A stretch of 64,000 nucleotides of DNA, taken from positions 1 through 64,000 of the forward strand of contig JANMMZ010000038.1 in NCBI GenBank assembly GCA_031373665.1, written 5' to 3'. The first letter of the stretch is position 1; the number at the start of each line of letters is the position of its first letter. A program made the translations under genes and the position numbers. The stretch is from M3007 sp031373665 (lineage in GTDB: Bacteria > Bacteroidota > Bacteroidia > Chitinophagales > Saprospiraceae). Positions 8,594-17,567 of this stretch are shown here, one piece after another. Under the pieces are notes generated by a model. It was not told the DNA's origin. It worked only from the letters and a program-made list of their open reading frames with translations, and did no database searches.

Positions 8594-9207
8594 TTCTTCA
8601 ATTTCGATTGCAAAAATCCAGAGACTACGTCCAAGCCATCGCTGAAATTATTATTGTTGTTTACCACTATATCTGCCGACTCTTTGTAAGGCTCTATAAA
8701 CTGCTCGTAAGAAGGCAGCACGTGGTGCTGGTAACGATACAGCACATCGTCCAATGGATAGTTTCGCTCGAGTTGGTCGCGTTTGATGCGGCGGATTATT
8801 TTTAGATTTTCCTTAGCATTGATATAAACCGTAAGGTCGAAAAGACAAGCAATTTTCTTAAAATGAAAGACAAACAACCCTTCCACCACAATGACTGGAG
8901 CGGGTTTGATGGTCATCATTTTTGCGATAGCCTTGTCGTTGTTAAATACGTATTCGGGCTTCTCAATGGATTCACCGCTGATCAACAAATCTAAATCTTT
9001 GCGAAAGGCTTTTTTGTCTATGGATTTTGGAAGGTCAAAATTGATGATCCCTTCCGCATCTTTTTTCTGCTCTTCCCGTGGCTTATAATAATCATCTTGA
9101 GAGACGATACAGAGGTCGTCTTCCGAAAAACGGTCGCGCAATTGACGGATAAAACTGGTTTTTCCACTGCCGCTGCCACCACAGATGCCAATAATATATG
9201 GTTTCAT
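8590..9207 (-). CDS. udk: Uridine kinase
   Basis: 205 residues. The P-loop GICGGSGSGKTSF is at the N-terminus. SQDDYYKPREEQ carries the nucleoside-site Asp, and NFDLPKSID, VVEGLFVFH and RIKRDQLERNYPLDDVL with the lid Arg residues follow. This is the standard uridine/cytidine kinase layout that phosphorylates uridine to UMP in pyrimidine salvage. The stop overlaps the start of the aldehyde dehydrogenase by 4 bp, and 35 bp separate it from the upstream hydrolase. Confidence 0.93.
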   Translation of the reverse strand: MKPYIIGICGGSGSGKTSFIRQLRDRFSEDDLCIVSQDDYYKPREEQKKDAEGIINFDLPKSIDKKAFRKDLDLLISGESIEKPEYVFNNDKAIAKMMTIKPAPVIVVEGLFVFHFKKIACLFDLTVYINAKENLKIIRRIKRDQLERNYPLDDVLYRYQHHVLPSYEQFIEPYKESADIVVNNNNNFSDGLDVVSGFLQSKLKK

Positions 9208-9242
9208 TAATACTAACTAAATACAGTTATGAATGATGCGTT

Positions 9243-10853
9243 TTAAAAAAGGTAACCCCAAATTTTACGTTTCTTTTTCGCTTTTTTCTCCGTTTTTTTC
9301 ACATATACGGGTTCGCTACTGTAACTCTCCACATTTGCCCGGTTGAAGGAGCGTATGATATAGGTATAGTACTCACCTGGTATAGCGGTTTGGTCTTGAT
9401 AGAGCCATTTGTCGCTATCAAAAGCCGTGATATTAAGCAAATTGAGGGGGTCTCTAAAATCACCTATTTGCTCCCCTTCAAAGCGATAAATGCCAAAATA
9501 ATAGGGAGCTTCTTCGGGCTTTATTTCTTGGCATATATTCCAAGTTAAATCCACTGTAGATTCTGTGCCAGTGACCCTACAAATTTTAGGCGGAACGGGT
9601 GCCGCCGCCGCCAAGGCTGGCATACTGGGTACAAGGGCTGGCAATCGGTAAACCGAGTTAATGAGCGTATCTTGGATCCCAAGTTGGTTGCGCAGTAGCG
9701 ATTTGGCAGAGAAAAACACACTGCCACTGATGTTTGGATTGGCACGATTCATCTCTATTTGACGTTTTAACTCGTCGGGTTTGATCCAGTTTGGATCATT
9801 AGTAGCCGTATTCACTTTGTAAGCGGCATGGCCCATATAAAGTTGCTTCCCATACAAATGTTTGCTCCACCAATCGGCCAGTTTTTCATAATCCGCCGGA
9901 GGAAATCCAATACTCCAATATATTTGAGGGGCAACGTAGTCAATCCATCCATTTTTTAGCCATAGCAAAACATCGGCGTAAAGGTCATCATAGCAAGTGA
10001 TACCAGCGCGGGTATCGGAGCCATTGATGGGATCTTTGTCGCGATTGCGCCATACCCCAAAGGGGCCGATTCCAAATTTCAAGAAGGGTTTATATTTTTT
10101 TACTGTTTGCGAAACGCCCTGAATCAATCGGTTCACGTTGTCCCTCCGCCAATCTTCGATATTGGTAAACCCGCGCGGATTGGCCGCAAATTCAGGATAA
10201 TCTTCTAGGTTTTCGCCCGCTTCTTTGTATGGATAGAAATAATCGTCGAAATGGATACCATCCACATCATACCTAAGTGCCACGTCTTTTACGACATTAA
10301 TAAGGTACTGCTGAACCAGAGGGCTGGCAGGATTGAAGTAGTATTTTTTACCATACCGGAAAAACCATTGTTTTTTTCGGTCATTGGGCAAGGACCGCAA
10401 CGGATGTTTGGGCGAGAGACTGGCAGTGTCCAAATCAAAAGTAGCACGGTATGGATTGAGCCACGCGTGAAACTCCATGCGTCGGTCATGCGCCGCCTTA
10501 ATCATACCCACCAAAGGATCGTACGTGGAGTCGCCGGGCGCAACGCCTTGTTTACCCGTCAGATACTTGCTCCAAGGGATGTTTGTGGATTTATACATGG
10601 CATCGCCGGCTGGCCTGATTTGTACAAACACAGCATTCAAGTTCATAGCCTTCAGTACATCTAAAATACTATCGAACTCCACTTGTTGTTGATCGGCGGT
10701 CAAGCCGGGCTTAGATGGCCAGTCAATATTGGCTACGGTAGCAATCCATGCGCCACGCATCTCTGCGATAGGTGGATATGCCTGAGGCTGAGCCACCAAG
10801 ACGCCATACCCAAAAAAGGCTAGGAAGGGCAGAAATTTAAAACGAATTGTCAT
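9243..10853 (-). CDS. Secreted glycosyl hydrolase-like family 10 (DUF187/GHL10) protein with C-terminal FN3-like domain
   Basis: 536 residues with a signal peptide ending around LVAQ. The catalytic-type barrel starts with EMRGAWIATVANIDWPSK, then MNLNAVFVQIRPAGDAMY, FHAWLNPYRA, YDVDGIHFDDYFYPY and DYVAPQIYWSIG, which are hallmarks of the GHL10 (DUF187) family near residues 30-370. Residues about 420-515 (TESTVDLTWNICQ, YYFGIYRFEG, YYTYIIRSFN) form an FN3-like module, followed by a basic tail (KKTEKKAKKKRK). Family members act on cell-envelope or polysaccharide glycans, but the substrate here is unknown. It precedes udk by 35 bp. Confidence 0.88.
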   Translation of the reverse strand: MTIRFKFLPFLAFFGYGVLVAQPQAYPPIAEMRGAWIATVANIDWPSKPGLTADQQQVEFDSILDVLKAMNLNAVFVQIRPAGDAMYKSTNIPWSKYLTGKQGVAPGDSTYDPLVGMIKAAHDRRMEFHAWLNPYRATFDLDTASLSPKHPLRSLPNDRKKQWFFRYGKKYYFNPASPLVQQYLINVVKDVALRYDVDGIHFDDYFYPYKEAGENLEDYPEFAANPRGFTNIEDWRRDNVNRLIQGVSQTVKKYKPFLKFGIGPFGVWRNRDKDPINGSDTRAGITCYDDLYADVLLWLKNGWIDYVAPQIYWSIGFPPADYEKLADWWSKHLYGKQLYMGHAAYKVNTATNDPNWIKPDELKRQIEMNRANPNISGSVFFSAKSLLRNQLGIQDTLINSVYRLPALVPSMPALAAAAPVPPKICRVTGTESTVDLTWNICQEIKPEEAPYYFGIYRFEGEQIGDFRDPLNLLNITAFDSDKWLYQDQTAIPGEYYTYIIRSFNRANVESYSSEPVYVKKTEKKAKKKRKIWGYLF

Positions 10854-11005
10854 AATTTTATAGACGGTTTGGGGTAAAAGTATGAGTATTGTTTGAAATG
10901 AAGCGGAATTTTTTTAAGATTCAAACCAAAAGCCATTCAACGTCAGATAGCCGACAGGTAGGTAAGTACCAGAACGAATATAATCCGCGTTTTTAACTTG
11001 ATCTT

Positions 11006-12085
11006 TTAATTCAAAACTTCCCTGTTTTTTCCTAAAAAATGCTGGCAGGCAAAATATAGCGCCAATTGATTTTGAGCCCTGGCCAAGTTCTGGTTTTCAT
11101 ATTGCGTTTTGTAATACACATCACCTGCGATATAGTCCGTCAGAAACCGAAGGGCTTGTTCTGCAATGATCCAAAGTCCACCTAAAAACAGGTGTTCACG
11201 TTCGGCAGGGCTTAAAAAATCATTGGTTTGAGACAAAAAACCTTCTGACAATGCTTGAAATACCTCTGCCCGCCATTGAGGAGGGGCGAGATCATCTTCT
11301 TTGCCAACCACACAAAAAGTGCGCACCATATCTCCAAAATCAGATAGAATAGTACCCGGCATTACAGTATCCAGATCAATCACGGCTAAGGCCTTGTGGG
11401 TGATTGTTGAGAACAGTACGTTGCCCGCTTTGGTATCATTGTGGGTCACCCGTAGCGGGAGAGATCCATCCTGTTTCAGGGCACTGATTTGCCGAAAAAC
11501 TGGCAAGGCTTTGTACATCAAACTTATTTCTGAGGGTATTTCCCGTACCCTCCCAAAGGGGTCGTTTGACATTATTTTTGTGAAATATTCCCACCGTTGG
11601 TCACTATCATGAAATCCCGGAATGGTGTCGCTTAGAGTAGCCGCTGGAAAATCAAGCAAAGCCTTTGTAAAACCACCATAAGCTTTGGCCGCCTCATAGG
11701 CAATCTGCGCGTCCGAGCAATTTTCGGGAGCATAACTATCTTTTATATAAGGCAATGCTCGCCAAAACCCATCTTCTTTGTGCTCAAAATATGCCTGATT
11801 GTTCAATGTACGCATAGGAACAATAACTTCATAAGGGTAATCCGCCTTCAATAAAAGATGGTTGTTGATCTTTGCCAAATTGTCCATGACAAGTCTTGGT
11901 ATTTTAAACACTTCTTGGTTGATCGCCTGCAATACAAAACAGTCGGCTTTCCCGTTTTTTTCGAAATCAATTAGATAGGTGCTATTGATATGGCCATCCC
12001 CCAATGGTTTGGCACTGAGGAGGCGATCAAATTGGCAAAACTGTGCTGCAATACTTGAAAGAGAAAAAAAGGTTTGTTCGTGCAT
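11006..12085 (-). CDS. APH-fold sugar kinase, N-acetylhexosamine 1-kinase-like
   Basis: 359 residues with the aminoglycoside-phosphotransferase fold. The catalytic loop is THNDTKAGNVLF (Asp217) and the metal site is IDLDTVMPG (Asp237, Asp239), followed by DFGDMVR. The THNDTK/DLDTVMPG pairing is typical of the NahK branch, which phosphorylates the anomeric position of GlcNAc or GalNAc. A sugar-1-phosphate nucleotidyltransferase lies 1.4 kb away on the other strand (13527), a logical partner for making a UDP-sugar, although hemA sits between them. Substrate is inferred only. Confidence 0.8.
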   Translation of the reverse strand: MHEQTFFSLSSIAAQFCQFDRLLSAKPLGDGHINSTYLIDFEKNGKADCFVLQAINQEVFKIPRLVMDNLAKINNHLLLKADYPYEVIVPMRTLNNQAYFEHKEDGFWRALPYIKDSYAPENCSDAQIAYEAAKAYGGFTKALLDFPAATLSDTIPGFHDSDQRWEYFTKIMSNDPFGRVREIPSEISLMYKALPVFRQISALKQDGSLPLRVTHNDTKAGNVLFSTITHKALAVIDLDTVMPGTILSDFGDMVRTFCVVGKEDDLAPPQWRAEVFQALSEGFLSQTNDFLSPAEREHLFLGGLWIIAEQALRFLTDYIAGDVYYKTQYENQNLARAQNQLALYFACQHFLGKNREVLN

Positions 12086-12160
12086 TTGTTTAGAAATTGT
12101 CCAAATACTGGCTTTTTGAAGGGTTTACATGTTTATGACATAAAAACATACGCATGATGA

Positions 12161-12168
12161 TACTTTTG
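12161..12168 (+). promoter_or_regulatory. Candidate -7 box of hemA
   Basis: TACTTTTG followed by CGG, the recurrent form in this window, 32 nt before the ATG at 12201. The -33 region is weak (TTTATG about 24 nt upstream). Confidence 0.4.
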
Positions 12169-12200
12169 CGGCATTATTCACGCTTCGCAGACAGTTGCAT

Positions 12201-13466
12201 ATGCTAGATGGTTACCATATACTTACGTTGACCCACCACGATGCCCCGCTCCATATGATCGGCCAACTGGCGGTTCGCGATGCGTCGCAGGCTTTGACCC
12301 TTGAGCAGCTCAAAGATACACTGGGCTGGTCGGAGTTGTATTACATCTCCACTTGCAACCGTACACTTTTTTTATTTTATGCCAATACTACCCCCGACGA
12401 GGGCATCAAAACATGCCTTTGCGAAACCGTAAGACCGGATTTGGATCGCGAATCAATCAACATATTAGCATCCAGAATCAGGCTATTAAATGGCCACGAG
12501 GCTATTTTGCACCTATGGGAAGTGGCTTCCTCTATGGATAGTCTGGTGGTTGGTGAACGTGAAATAATTAGGCAACTTAGGCAAGGATATGACCAAAACT
12601 TGGAATGGGGTTTCATGGGTGACCATATCCGCTTACTCATGCGCTTTACTTTTGAAACCGCCAAAGAAATCTACACTGATACTGCTATCGGATCCAAAGC
12701 AGTATCCATTGTTGCGCTGGCATTTAAACGTTTTCAGGCGACAAATCTACTTCTGAATGCCCGTATTCTCCTCATTGGAGCAGGGCAAACCAACGCTTTG
12801 TTCTTGAAGTTTTTAGTAAAAAAAGGCTACCATAATATCAGCCTTTTTAATAGAGGATTGGATCGTGCAGCGGCACTCACCACCGGACACCAAGGAATGA
12901 AAGCATTGCTTTTGGAAGAACTACCTCATTATACTGAAGGATTTGACGCGATGGTCGTGTGTACTGGTGCCACTGAACCCATTATCACGCCCCCTATTTA
13001 TGCTGCGTTGTTAGGTCATGAAACAGATGCAACAAAGTTGGTGATTGATTTGGCTATACCCAACAATGTAGATAGTCAGATCGTGGATCAATACAAGGTT
13101 GAATATGTAGAAATAGAAGGTTTGCGATCGTTGGCACAAGAAAACATAGCATACCGCGAACAAGAAAAAATAAGCGCGGCCACTATATTGGAACGCCGCT
13201 TGATCACCTTTCGGGAACATTGGCACGAACGCCAAGTAGAAAAAGCATTGTCACATATACCCCAAGAAGTGCGCGCTGTGAAGGATCGTGCAGTACAAGA
13301 AGTATTTGCTCGCCAGATCGCTACCCTCGACCCTCAAGCACAAGCAGTACTACAGGAAGTGCTTGATTATATGGAAAAAAAATGCGTAGCCATTCCGATG
13401 AAAGCCGCCAAAATGATTGCTTTGCGCGGTGTCAGAAAACAGAATCAGGCAGCCGTTACATCGTAA
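12201..13466 (+). CDS. hemA: Glutamyl-tRNA reductase
   Basis: 421 residues from the ATG at 12201; a TTG two codons upstream is in frame but less likely. Motifs: YYISTCNRT with the nucleophilic Cys (about residue 52), VASSMDSLVVGEREIIRQLR, the Rossmann site RILLIGAGQTNALFL for NADPH, and a helical dimerisation region at the end. The enzyme reduces glutamyl-tRNA(Glu) to glutamate-1-semialdehyde, the first step of C5 haem biosynthesis. The usual hemC/hemD neighbours are absent. The second motif is slightly divergent (GEREIIRQLRQGY against the usual GE-QI-GQ-K-AY). Confidence 0.93.
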   Translation: MLDGYHILTLTHHDAPLHMIGQLAVRDASQALTLEQLKDTLGWSELYYISTCNRTLFLFYANTTPDEGIKTCLCETVRPDLDRESINILASRIRLLNGHEAILHLWEVASSMDSLVVGEREIIRQLRQGYDQNLEWGFMGDHIRLLMRFTFETAKEIYTDTAIGSKAVSIVALAFKRFQATNLLLNARILLIGAGQTNALFLKFLVKKGYHNISLFNRGLDRAAALTTGHQGMKALLLEELPHYTEGFDAMVVCTGATEPIITPPIYAALLGHETDATKLVIDLAIPNNVDSQIVDQYKVEYVEIEGLRSLAQENIAYREQEKISAATILERRLITFREHWHERQVEKALSHIPQEVRAVKDRAVQEVFARQIATLDPQAQAVLQEVLDYMEKKCVAIPMKAAKMIALRGVRKQNQAAVTS

Positions 13467-13514
13467 CTGGAAAATGTAAAACCATAAAAAAAAGGCGGTT
13501 TAAAAAAATGATAC

Positions 13515-13522
13515 TACCTTTG
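13515..13522 (+). promoter_or_regulatory. -7 box directly in front of the nucleotidyltransferase start codon
   Basis: An exact TACCTTTG ends only 4 nt before the ATG at 13527. If used, transcription would begin at or inside the first codons, implying a leaderless or near-leaderless message. No TTTG box is seen 19-21 nt upstream. Confidence 0.35.
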
Positions 13523-13526
13523 AGAT

Positions 13527-14528
13527 ATGAAAGTAGTGATACCAGTAGCCGGGGCCGGTACCCGCCTTCGCCCGCATACCTATACACAGCCCAAACCATT
13601 GATGCCCGTGGCAGGGAAACCCATTATTTGTTTTATCATTGACAAGTTGGTGGACGCTGGGCTGACCGATTTTGTGTTTGTGATTGGCTATTTGGGCGAA
13701 AAAATCCGAGATTTCATAGAAGAAACCTATCCCAACCTCCAAACAGAGTTTGTTTTTCAGGAGCATCGGGAAGGGTCTGCTCATGCTATCTTAACGGCTC
13801 GTGAAGCCATAGAGGATGAAGATGAAATTTTTATTGCCTTTGGTGATACCATTTTTGATGTGGATCTCAAATTGATGCTGGAGGCGCCCAATTCCTGTAT
13901 TGGCATCAAAAAAGTGGGCGATCCCCGCGATTTCGGGGTTGCAGAGTTCAATGACGATGGTATTGTCACTAAATTAGTGGAAAAACCACGAATCCCAAAG
14001 TCAAACATGGCTCTTGTAGGCATGTATAAAATCAAAGAGGTATCAGCCTTGCTTAGATCTATTGATTACTTAATTGCCAACGATCTCCGCACTGTAGGCG
14101 AGTACCAACTGACGGATGCTTTACAATACATGACCGAAAACGGCACTGTTTTCAAAACAATACCAGTCAATAACTGGTTTGATTGTGGCCGCAAAGAAGT
14201 ACTGCTCGAAACCAATGCCATGCTTTTGGATCAGCGTGGATATGGCACCGAGGTATATAATATTCCCGATTTTGAAAACACCATACTGATACACCCGGTG
14301 GCGGTGGGTCAAAATTGCCAGATTTCAAATAGCATCATTGGCCCACATGTATCGGTAGGCAATAATGTCACCGTGAGCCATTCTATCATCAAAGATAGTA
14401 TTATAGGCAACTTCGCCTCCTTAGAAGATGTGGTGCTGAAACACTCCGTCATCGGTAGCGATACCACCGTGAAAGGAATGAACCTAAGCCTCAATATTGG
14501 CGACAATACAGAAATTGATTTCGATTAA
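13527..14528 (+). CDS. Sugar-1-phosphate nucleotidyltransferase with left-handed beta-helix C-terminus
   Basis: 333 residues. The nucleotidyltransferase signature VVIPVAGAGTRLRPHTYTQPKPLMPV opens the protein, shown here as VIPVAGAGTRLRP and PKPLMPVAGKP. FGDTIFDVD gives the metal Asp and EKP the sugar-phosphate site. Residues about 250-325 carry hexapeptide-like turns (IIGPHVSVGNNVTVSHSII). This is the long RmlA/GlmU-like form seen in many Bacteroidota; such enzymes join glucose-1-P or GlcNAc-1-P to dTTP or UTP. Proximity to the NahK-like kinase suggests an amino-sugar or hexose nucleotide product, which is inference. Confidence 0.87.
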   Translation: MKVVIPVAGAGTRLRPHTYTQPKPLMPVAGKPIICFIIDKLVDAGLTDFVFVIGYLGEKIRDFIEETYPNLQTEFVFQEHREGSAHAILTAREAIEDEDEIFIAFGDTIFDVDLKLMLEAPNSCIGIKKVGDPRDFGVAEFNDDGIVTKLVEKPRIPKSNMALVGMYKIKEVSALLRSIDYLIANDLRTVGEYQLTDALQYMTENGTVFKTIPVNNWFDCGRKEVLLETNAMLLDQRGYGTEVYNIPDFENTILIHPVAVGQNCQISNSIIGPHVSVGNNVTVSHSIIKDSIIGNFASLEDVVLKHSVIGSDTTVKGMNLSLNIGDNTEIDFD

Positions 14529-14684
14529 TTTGTCATTTTTTTACATTTTAGAGCAATAATTACCCTAAATGTGAAAATTTTTGTATTACTTTGTACTTAG
14601 TAACAGTGTTAAAGGCAACTTTAAAACCTGCTTATGCGTCAGAGCCTATAACATTAACAACAACAAATTCAACTTTAACACATC

Positions 14685-16337
14685 ATGAAAGATCGCCTAC
14701 TCGTCCTTCTGTTTTCGGCCTGCTCCGCTTTGCTCGCCGCCCAAGGTAGTGCTGCTATTGCCCCGGCTCGTCAACCTGGCAACTTAATTATTCAGATACA
14801 GAAAGGCTTTGCCTTGAATAATGTCATAGACCAAATCAAAGAAAAAGGTCTTAATGTCAAAGAAGTAAAAAAAACTGCCCCAAATTGGGACATTTACACC
14901 ATTGTGTTTGAGGAAACCGAATCCAGTGATTTGACACAGATCATGCGGGATGTACAAAGTACTTCCGGCGTACAAGTAGCGCAATGGAATCGCAAAACCC
15001 AAGATCGCGGTATCACGCCCAATGATCCCGATTTTTTTAGGCAAGATGGATTGTCACTCATCGGAGCACCCGATGCCTGGGCATTTGCTACTGGAGGGGT
15101 CATGTATTCAAGAGACAGTATAAACGGTGACACGATTGTTGTGGCTATTTTAGAGAAAGGAGCCTTGCTAACCCACCCCGATTTGGCACCCAACCGTTGG
15201 TATAACCATCAAGAAATACCTAATAATAATATAGACGATGATGGCAATGGCTTTGTGGATGACTTTAAAGGCTGGAATCCACGCCTTCAAAATGACGATT
15301 CAGAGGCCGCCAAAGGGAATCATGGCACAATGGTGACTGGAGTAATCGGTGCCAGAGGCAACAACGGCATTGGAATATCAGGAGTCAATTGGAATATAAA
15401 ACTGATGAACCTTGCCAACATAGAATACGAAGACGAAATCATAGAAGGCTATAGTTATGTACATAAAATGCGGCAAATATATAATAGAACCAATGGTGCA
15501 AAAGGTGCTTTTGTGGTAGCCACCAACGCTTCTTTCGGATTAGATACCGAGTGGGCCCAAGACTATAAAGTATGGTGTGCCGTATATGATTCTCTTGGTA
15601 AAGAAGGTGTGATCAGTGTAGCCGCTACCACCAATGCCAATGCCAATGTGGATATGGTGGGCGATATGCCGACTACTTGTCCTAGTGAATTCTTAATTAC
15701 GGTCACCAATGTGGACAAATTTGGCGAAAAAGAACCTGCCGGCTATGGTGTTGAGTACATAGACCTAGGCAGCCCCGGCAATGCCACTTTTAGCACCAGC
15801 AATAGTGGCGGCAACCCCTCTTATGGTACATTGGGAGGCACTTCTTTGGCCACGCCTCATGTGACTGGCACGGTCGGGTTGCTCTACAGTATGGGTTGTA
15901 AGGTTTTTACGAGTGATGCCCTCTCCAATCCATCGGCTTGCGCCCGTAGGGTACGCGATGTTATTAAAAACAACACCGAATCCAGCACTACCCTGAGGAG
16001 CATTACCGCTACTGGCGGATATTTGAGCATCATCAATTCGGTCAATTCTATTTTTGATTTTTGCCAATCCACTGTTGGTCCATTGAATATCTTAGCCGTG
16101 AAATTTTTTGAACCCACTGATCGGTATCAAGTAATCTATCAGACGCCTGATTTTGAAGCGTATAACTTTAGAATATTCAATATGGTAGGTCAACAATTGT
16201 ATGAAACCAAATTACAACCCTTGAAATTTCAAGAAAATTACGTCGAGTTTAGGGTTTCAGACTTCCCGGCTGGTGTTTATCAAATGATTATTGGGCGTGG
16301 GAAAGTGGGGGCTTCAAGAAAGTTTATAAAAATTTAA
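14685..16337 (+). CDS. Subtilase-family (S8) T9SS cargo protein with the catalytic Asp replaced by Glu
   Basis: 550 residues. A signal peptide (to about LLAAQ, residue 20) and a prodomain-like segment (30-105) precede an S8 fold. The His motif GNHGTMVTG (His213), the Asn of the oxyanion site (Asn281) and the Ser motif GGTSLATPHV (Ser387) are intact. The first motif, normally an Asp in D-[ST]-G, reads VVAILEKGALLTHPDL, so the expected Asp is Glu157. Residues about 475-550 form a type IX secretion C-terminal domain ending FPAGVYQMIIGRG...KFIKI, predicting export and surface attachment. Whether the Glu variant is active is unknown. The 5' leader of about 156 nt shows no clear promoter. Confidence 0.88.
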   Translation: MKDRLLVLLFSACSALLAAQGSAAIAPARQPGNLIIQIQKGFALNNVIDQIKEKGLNVKEVKKTAPNWDIYTIVFEETESSDLTQIMRDVQSTSGVQVAQWNRKTQDRGITPNDPDFFRQDGLSLIGAPDAWAFATGGVMYSRDSINGDTIVVAILEKGALLTHPDLAPNRWYNHQEIPNNNIDDDGNGFVDDFKGWNPRLQNDDSEAAKGNHGTMVTGVIGARGNNGIGISGVNWNIKLMNLANIEYEDEIIEGYSYVHKMRQIYNRTNGAKGAFVVATNASFGLDTEWAQDYKVWCAVYDSLGKEGVISVAATTNANANVDMVGDMPTTCPSEFLITVTNVDKFGEKEPAGYGVEYIDLGSPGNATFSTSNSGGNPSYGTLGGTSLATPHVTGTVGLLYSMGCKVFTSDALSNPSACARRVRDVIKNNTESSTTLRSITATGGYLSIINSVNSIFDFCQSTVGPLNILAVKFFEPTDRYQVIYQTPDFEAYNFRIFNMVGQQLYETKLQPLKFQENYVEFRVSDFPAGVYQMIIGRGKVGASRKFIKI

Positions 16338-16344
16338 AAAAAGA

Positions 16345-16377
16345 TTTGGAGGTAAACAACATTTGGTATTACCTTTG
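16345..16377 (+). promoter_or_regulatory. Promoter of tRNA-Arg
   Basis: TTTG at 16345-16348, a 21-nt spacer and an exact TACCTTTG at 16370-16377 followed by CGC. The tRNA begins 26 nt downstream. This is the best-formed promoter in the window. Confidence 0.7.
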
Positions 16378-16403
16378 CGCCCCGAATCGAAGAAAATAAA
16401 GTT

Positions 16404-16476
16404 GGCTCCGTAGCTTAATGGATAGAGTCCCTGACTACGGATCAGGAGGTTAGAGGTTCGAGTCCTCTCGGAGTCA
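16404..16476 (+). tRNA. tRNA-Arg (anticodon ACG)
   Basis: 73 nt folding as a cloverleaf. The acceptor stem is GGCTCCG with CGGAGTC (one G-U pair), the anticodon stem CCTGA/TCAGG encloses loop CTACGGA with anticodon ACG, and the T arm is GAGG-TTCGAGT-CCTC. The discriminator is A and CCA is not encoded. Confidence 0.96.
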
Positions 16477-16561
16477 CACAATTTGCTGTAAGTGTTTGGA
16501 GGCTTAGGCTTCCATTTTTTGAACCAGTATTTTTTCACTTAGAACACTTAAATTTATTTTT

Positions 16562-16825
16562 ATGTCAAAAGTATGTGATTTGACGGGGAAGAGGCCAGTT
16601 TCGGGCAACCACGTTTCACACTCAAACCACAAAACGAAGCGTCGTTTTTATCCGAATCTACAAACAAAGAAGTTCTTCATGCCTGAAACAGGGGAGTGGA
16701 TTACACTAAAAGTAAGTACTTCTGCCATTCGTACCATCTCAAAAATGGGCCTCTATGCTTACATCAAGAAGTTAGAGAAAAAAGGCGAAATCATTTACAA
16801 TCCAATTTATCCTGAAGGCTGTTAA
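16562..16825 (+). CDS. rpmB: 50S ribosomal protein L28
   Basis: 87 residues, very basic, beginning MSKVCDLTGKRPVSGNHVSH and containing NHKTKRRFYPNLQ, the L28 hallmark. It is a component of the large subunit. It opens the Bacteroidota trio L28-L33-DUF4295 and lies 85 bp after tRNA-Arg with no separate promoter evident, so it may be read through from the tRNA promoter. Confidence 0.97.
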   Translation: MSKVCDLTGKRPVSGNHVSHSNHKTKRRFYPNLQTKKFFMPETGEWITLKVSTSAIRTISKMGLYAYIKKLEKKGEIIYNPIYPEGC

Positions 16826-16905
16826 GCCCTATTTGTTCACCTGATTTTTATGCCCCGGTATGGTTTAGTCACTATTGGGCAAAAAATATAAATTAATTAT
16901 CAACA

Positions 16906-17094
16906 ATGGCAAAGAAAAGCAAAGGCAACCGAATTCAGGTTATCCTTGAATGTACTGTGCACAAAACCACTGGTTTGCCCGGTACTTCACGCTACGTCAC
17001 TCAAAAGAACCGTAAGAATTCACCTGATCGTATGGAGTTAAAAAAATACAACCCGATCATGCGTAAATACACTGTTCATCGCGAGATTAAGTAA
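16906..17094 (+). CDS. rpmG: 50S ribosomal protein L33
   Basis: 62 residues with the L33 pattern: an MAKKSKGNRIQVILECT start, RYVTQKNRKN and a MELKKYNPIMRKYTVHREIK end. There is a Cys in LECT but no zinc-ribbon second Cys pair, so this is a zinc-independent L33 form. It is placed 80 bp after rpmB and 70 bp before the DUF4295 gene. Confidence 0.97.
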   Translation: MAKKSKGNRIQVILECTVHKTTGLPGTSRYVTQKNRKNSPDRMELKKYNPIMRKYTVHREIK

Positions 17095-17164
17095 ACCTAT
17101 TTTGTAGGCTACGCCTATCCAATATCACTCATATTATTTCATCTTTTTCACTCCTTGAGGGATT

Positions 17165-17344
17165 ATGGCAAAGAAAGTATCAAAAAATGCCCGTGTTGCA
17201 CAACGTGCAGCCAATGCGGGTTCGGGTAAAGACCACGTTAAAGTGGTTAAGGCTGTTAAAGATCCAGTAACAGGCAAATACACGTACAAGCAAATGATCG
17301 TTCACAAAGACAAAGTTAAAGACTTCTTTGCTGACGTAAAATAA
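17165..17344 (+). CDS. DUF4295 small basic protein
   Basis: 59 residues, starting MAKKVSKNARVAQRAA and ending KVKDFFADVK. It is rich in Lys and Ala. This short protein is found after L28 and L33 throughout Bacteroidota and is thought to be ribosome associated because of its context and charge; no function is proven to my knowledge. A strong terminator follows 30 bp downstream. Confidence 0.92.
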   Translation: MAKKVSKNARVAQRAANAGSGKDHVKVVKAVKDPVTGKYTYKQMIVHKDKVKDFFADVK

Positions 17345-17373
17345 GCCATTAGGCGAACACATTATTTACGAGG

Positions 17374-17413
17374 CCGGAATTAATATGTCCCTGACATATT
17401 AGTTCCGGTTTTT
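17374..17413 (+). terminator. Terminator of the rpmB-rpmG-DUF4295 operon
   Basis: A 16-bp stem (17374-17389 with 17393-17408, one G-T pair) has a 3-nt loop and is followed by TTTTT. Confidence 0.92.
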
Positions 17414-17519
17414 GCATATGACTACATAAGATAATTCGTTTTTTTTCGTTATAGGTGACCTTAACACCCATAACACGTCCTTTAGGAGTAGATCCACCGC
17501 GCTTTAACACTCAAAAACA

Positions 17520-17549
17520 TTGAAAACTCGAACAATAATTGTACCTTTC
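17520..17549 (+). promoter_or_regulatory. Promoter of the DUF3857 gene pair
   Basis: TTG at 17520-17522, a 19-nt spacer, then TACCTTTC (one mismatch to TAnnTTTG) at 17542-17549. The ATG lies 18 nt further on. Confidence 0.5.
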
Positions 17550-17567
17550 GGGCTATTTTGATTCTGC

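Noticed and set aside
16314..16538. 74-codon minus-strand frame across tRNA-Arg
   Set aside because: It lies antisense to the tRNA and its promoter; the translation has no protein-like features.
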